The notes beneath the pieces were generated by a model. It was given only the letters and a program-made list of their open reading frames with translations. It searched no databases and was not told the DNA's origin. This document shows, in pieces, positions 5,035 to 5,629 of a DNA stretch of 5,629 nucleotides. Numbering within the stretch: position 1 is the stretch's first letter; every line of letters begins with the position of its first letter. Source of the stretch: Spirosoma sp. (GTDB lineage Bacteria; Bacteroidota; Bacteroidia; Cytophagales; Spirosomataceae). The DNA is taken from NCBI GenBank assembly GCA_028288385.1, contig JAQBNX010000767.1, positions 1-5,629 on the forward strand, given 5' to 3'. Made by a program: the position numbers and the translations under genes.

Positions 5035-5050
5035 CCATTTTTTCACCACC
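5035..5050 (+). repeat. Leader repeat, copy 2 (CCA-T6-CACCACC)
   Basis: CCATTTTTTCACCACC repeats the leader at 4615-4631 apart from one T in the homopolymer, and lies 24 bases before ATG 5075. There is no palindrome and no TAnnTTTG box in front of this copy, so it is associated with the gene start rather than with a promoter. The intervening bases (TTCTAACACCCCACCACTAA and four more) are again unstructured and purine-poor. Confidence 0.5.
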
Positions 5051-5074
5051 TTCTAACACCCCACCACTAACACA

Positions 5075-5629
5075 ATGGCAACCGAGAAAAAAGACAAGCT
5101 AGCCACCAGCCCAGCCGGCGGCCTGACCCCCGCCGCGCAGGAGCGCCTAGCCAAATTCAACGACCGCGAATTTTGGCTAAAGGACAAAGTAGACGAGGAC
5201 ACCGGCGAAATTACCCGCGTACCCCGCTACCGCTACTTAGAAGGCAAGCCGCGAGGCATACGGGTAGACCTGAAAGCCGGCAAGTTCAATATTGAAGGCA
5301 TTACCCCGCTTGGCAACACGCTTACCATTCAACCAGTCGCTTGGCATTTTTTCAGCGGCGACATTTTGGGTATGGGTAAAAAGGATTGGGCGGAGTTATT
5401 TTTCTTTGATAAGAACGACGTGCTTTGTGCCATCCTGCTACACGGCTACAGCGTCGAGAACCTAATGGCGTTGCAGTCGGAGTTATACTACGCCGACAAC
5501 GAGCTAGACACGGTGTTACTCACCATTACGCCGGGCAAGAAAGAAGGCTTGGACAAGGACGAAAAAAAGACCACGTACTACATTGCCGAGTTCACCCAGG
5601 AGCCAGCGCCCGACGTGGAAAAAACCAAG
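5075..5629 (+). CDS. Hypothetical phage protein, 3' end cut by the window edge
   Basis: An open frame of 185 codons without a stop, running off the right edge. Residues 1-30 are charged and probably flexible. Residues 44-90 look beta-rich (ITRVPRYRYLEGKPRGIRVD; FNIEGITPLGNTLTIQPVAW). Then come GKKDWAELFFFDKNDVLCAI (101-120), LLHGYSVENLMALQSELYYA (121-140) and LDTVLLTITP (144-153), followed by TTYYIAEFTQEPAP (166-179). The alternation of strands around one helix, with a final strand reading YYIAEF, recalls small OB-fold single-strand-DNA-binding or recombination accessory proteins of phages, but I cannot name a family. It is preceded by the second leader repeat and probably co-transcribed with 4649-5029. 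The start is the only ATG that follows the leader and keeps the whole frame. Confidence 0.7.
   Translation, partial: MATEKKDKLATSPAGGLTPAAQERLAKFNDREFWLKDKVDEDTGEITRVPRYRYLEGKPRGIRVDLKAGKFNIEGITPLGNTLTIQPVAWHFFSGDILGMGKKDWAELFFFDKNDVLCAILLHGYSVENLMALQSELYYADNELDTVLLTITPGKKEGLDKDEKKTTYYIAEFTQEPAPDVEKTK

Noticed and set aside
4624..5049. Antisense frames opposite the 4649-5029 gene
   Set aside because: Shadow frames. The + strand gene has a leader, a fitting start and codon use like its neighbours.

Overview
The window looks like a piece of a Bacteroidota phage or prophage, with all genes on the + strand. The Bacteroidota call rests on two promoter-like sites of the TAnnTTTG type (2532-2539 and 4585-4592), the lack of clear Shine-Dalgarno sequences before most starts, and a lysis gene set of the kind seen in Bacteroidota prophages. 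The moderately GC-rich coding sequence would suit a Hymenobacter-like host, but that is a guess. Leucine codons are unusual: CTA dominates where most GC-rich bacteria would use CTG. No integrase, structural gene, tRNA, CRISPR array or insertion sequence is visible.

The layout has three blocks. Block A (29-2427) is a lysis cassette: a multi-pass holin-like protein, a small two-helix membrane protein overlapping it, a murein-active enzyme with a YkuD-like His/Ser-x-Gly-Cys signature, and an anchored coiled-coil protein that may act as a spanin. It ends at an intrinsic terminator (2447-2477). Block B (2570-4548) starts from a promoter whose -33 box lies inside an 18-bp inverted repeat (2497-2514). 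It holds two small unknown proteins, a 317-residue protein with a four-cysteine zinc knuckle, a 58-residue helical protein, and a small helix-turn-helix protein. The last three genes are coupled by short overlaps. Block C (4649 to the window end) follows a second promoter-like site and a perfect 14-bp palindrome (4603-4616). It encodes a small protein with an acidic tail and an incomplete protein cut by the window edge.

Taken together this is the junction between the end of a late (lysis) transcription unit and the start of a different, probably early or regulatory, unit. The most useful regulatory hypothesis is that the helix-turn-helix protein (4285-4548) acts on one or both palindromes, which sit at the promoters of its own operon and the next. 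This is inference from position and symmetry only. There is no gene-free stretch longer than 150 bases.
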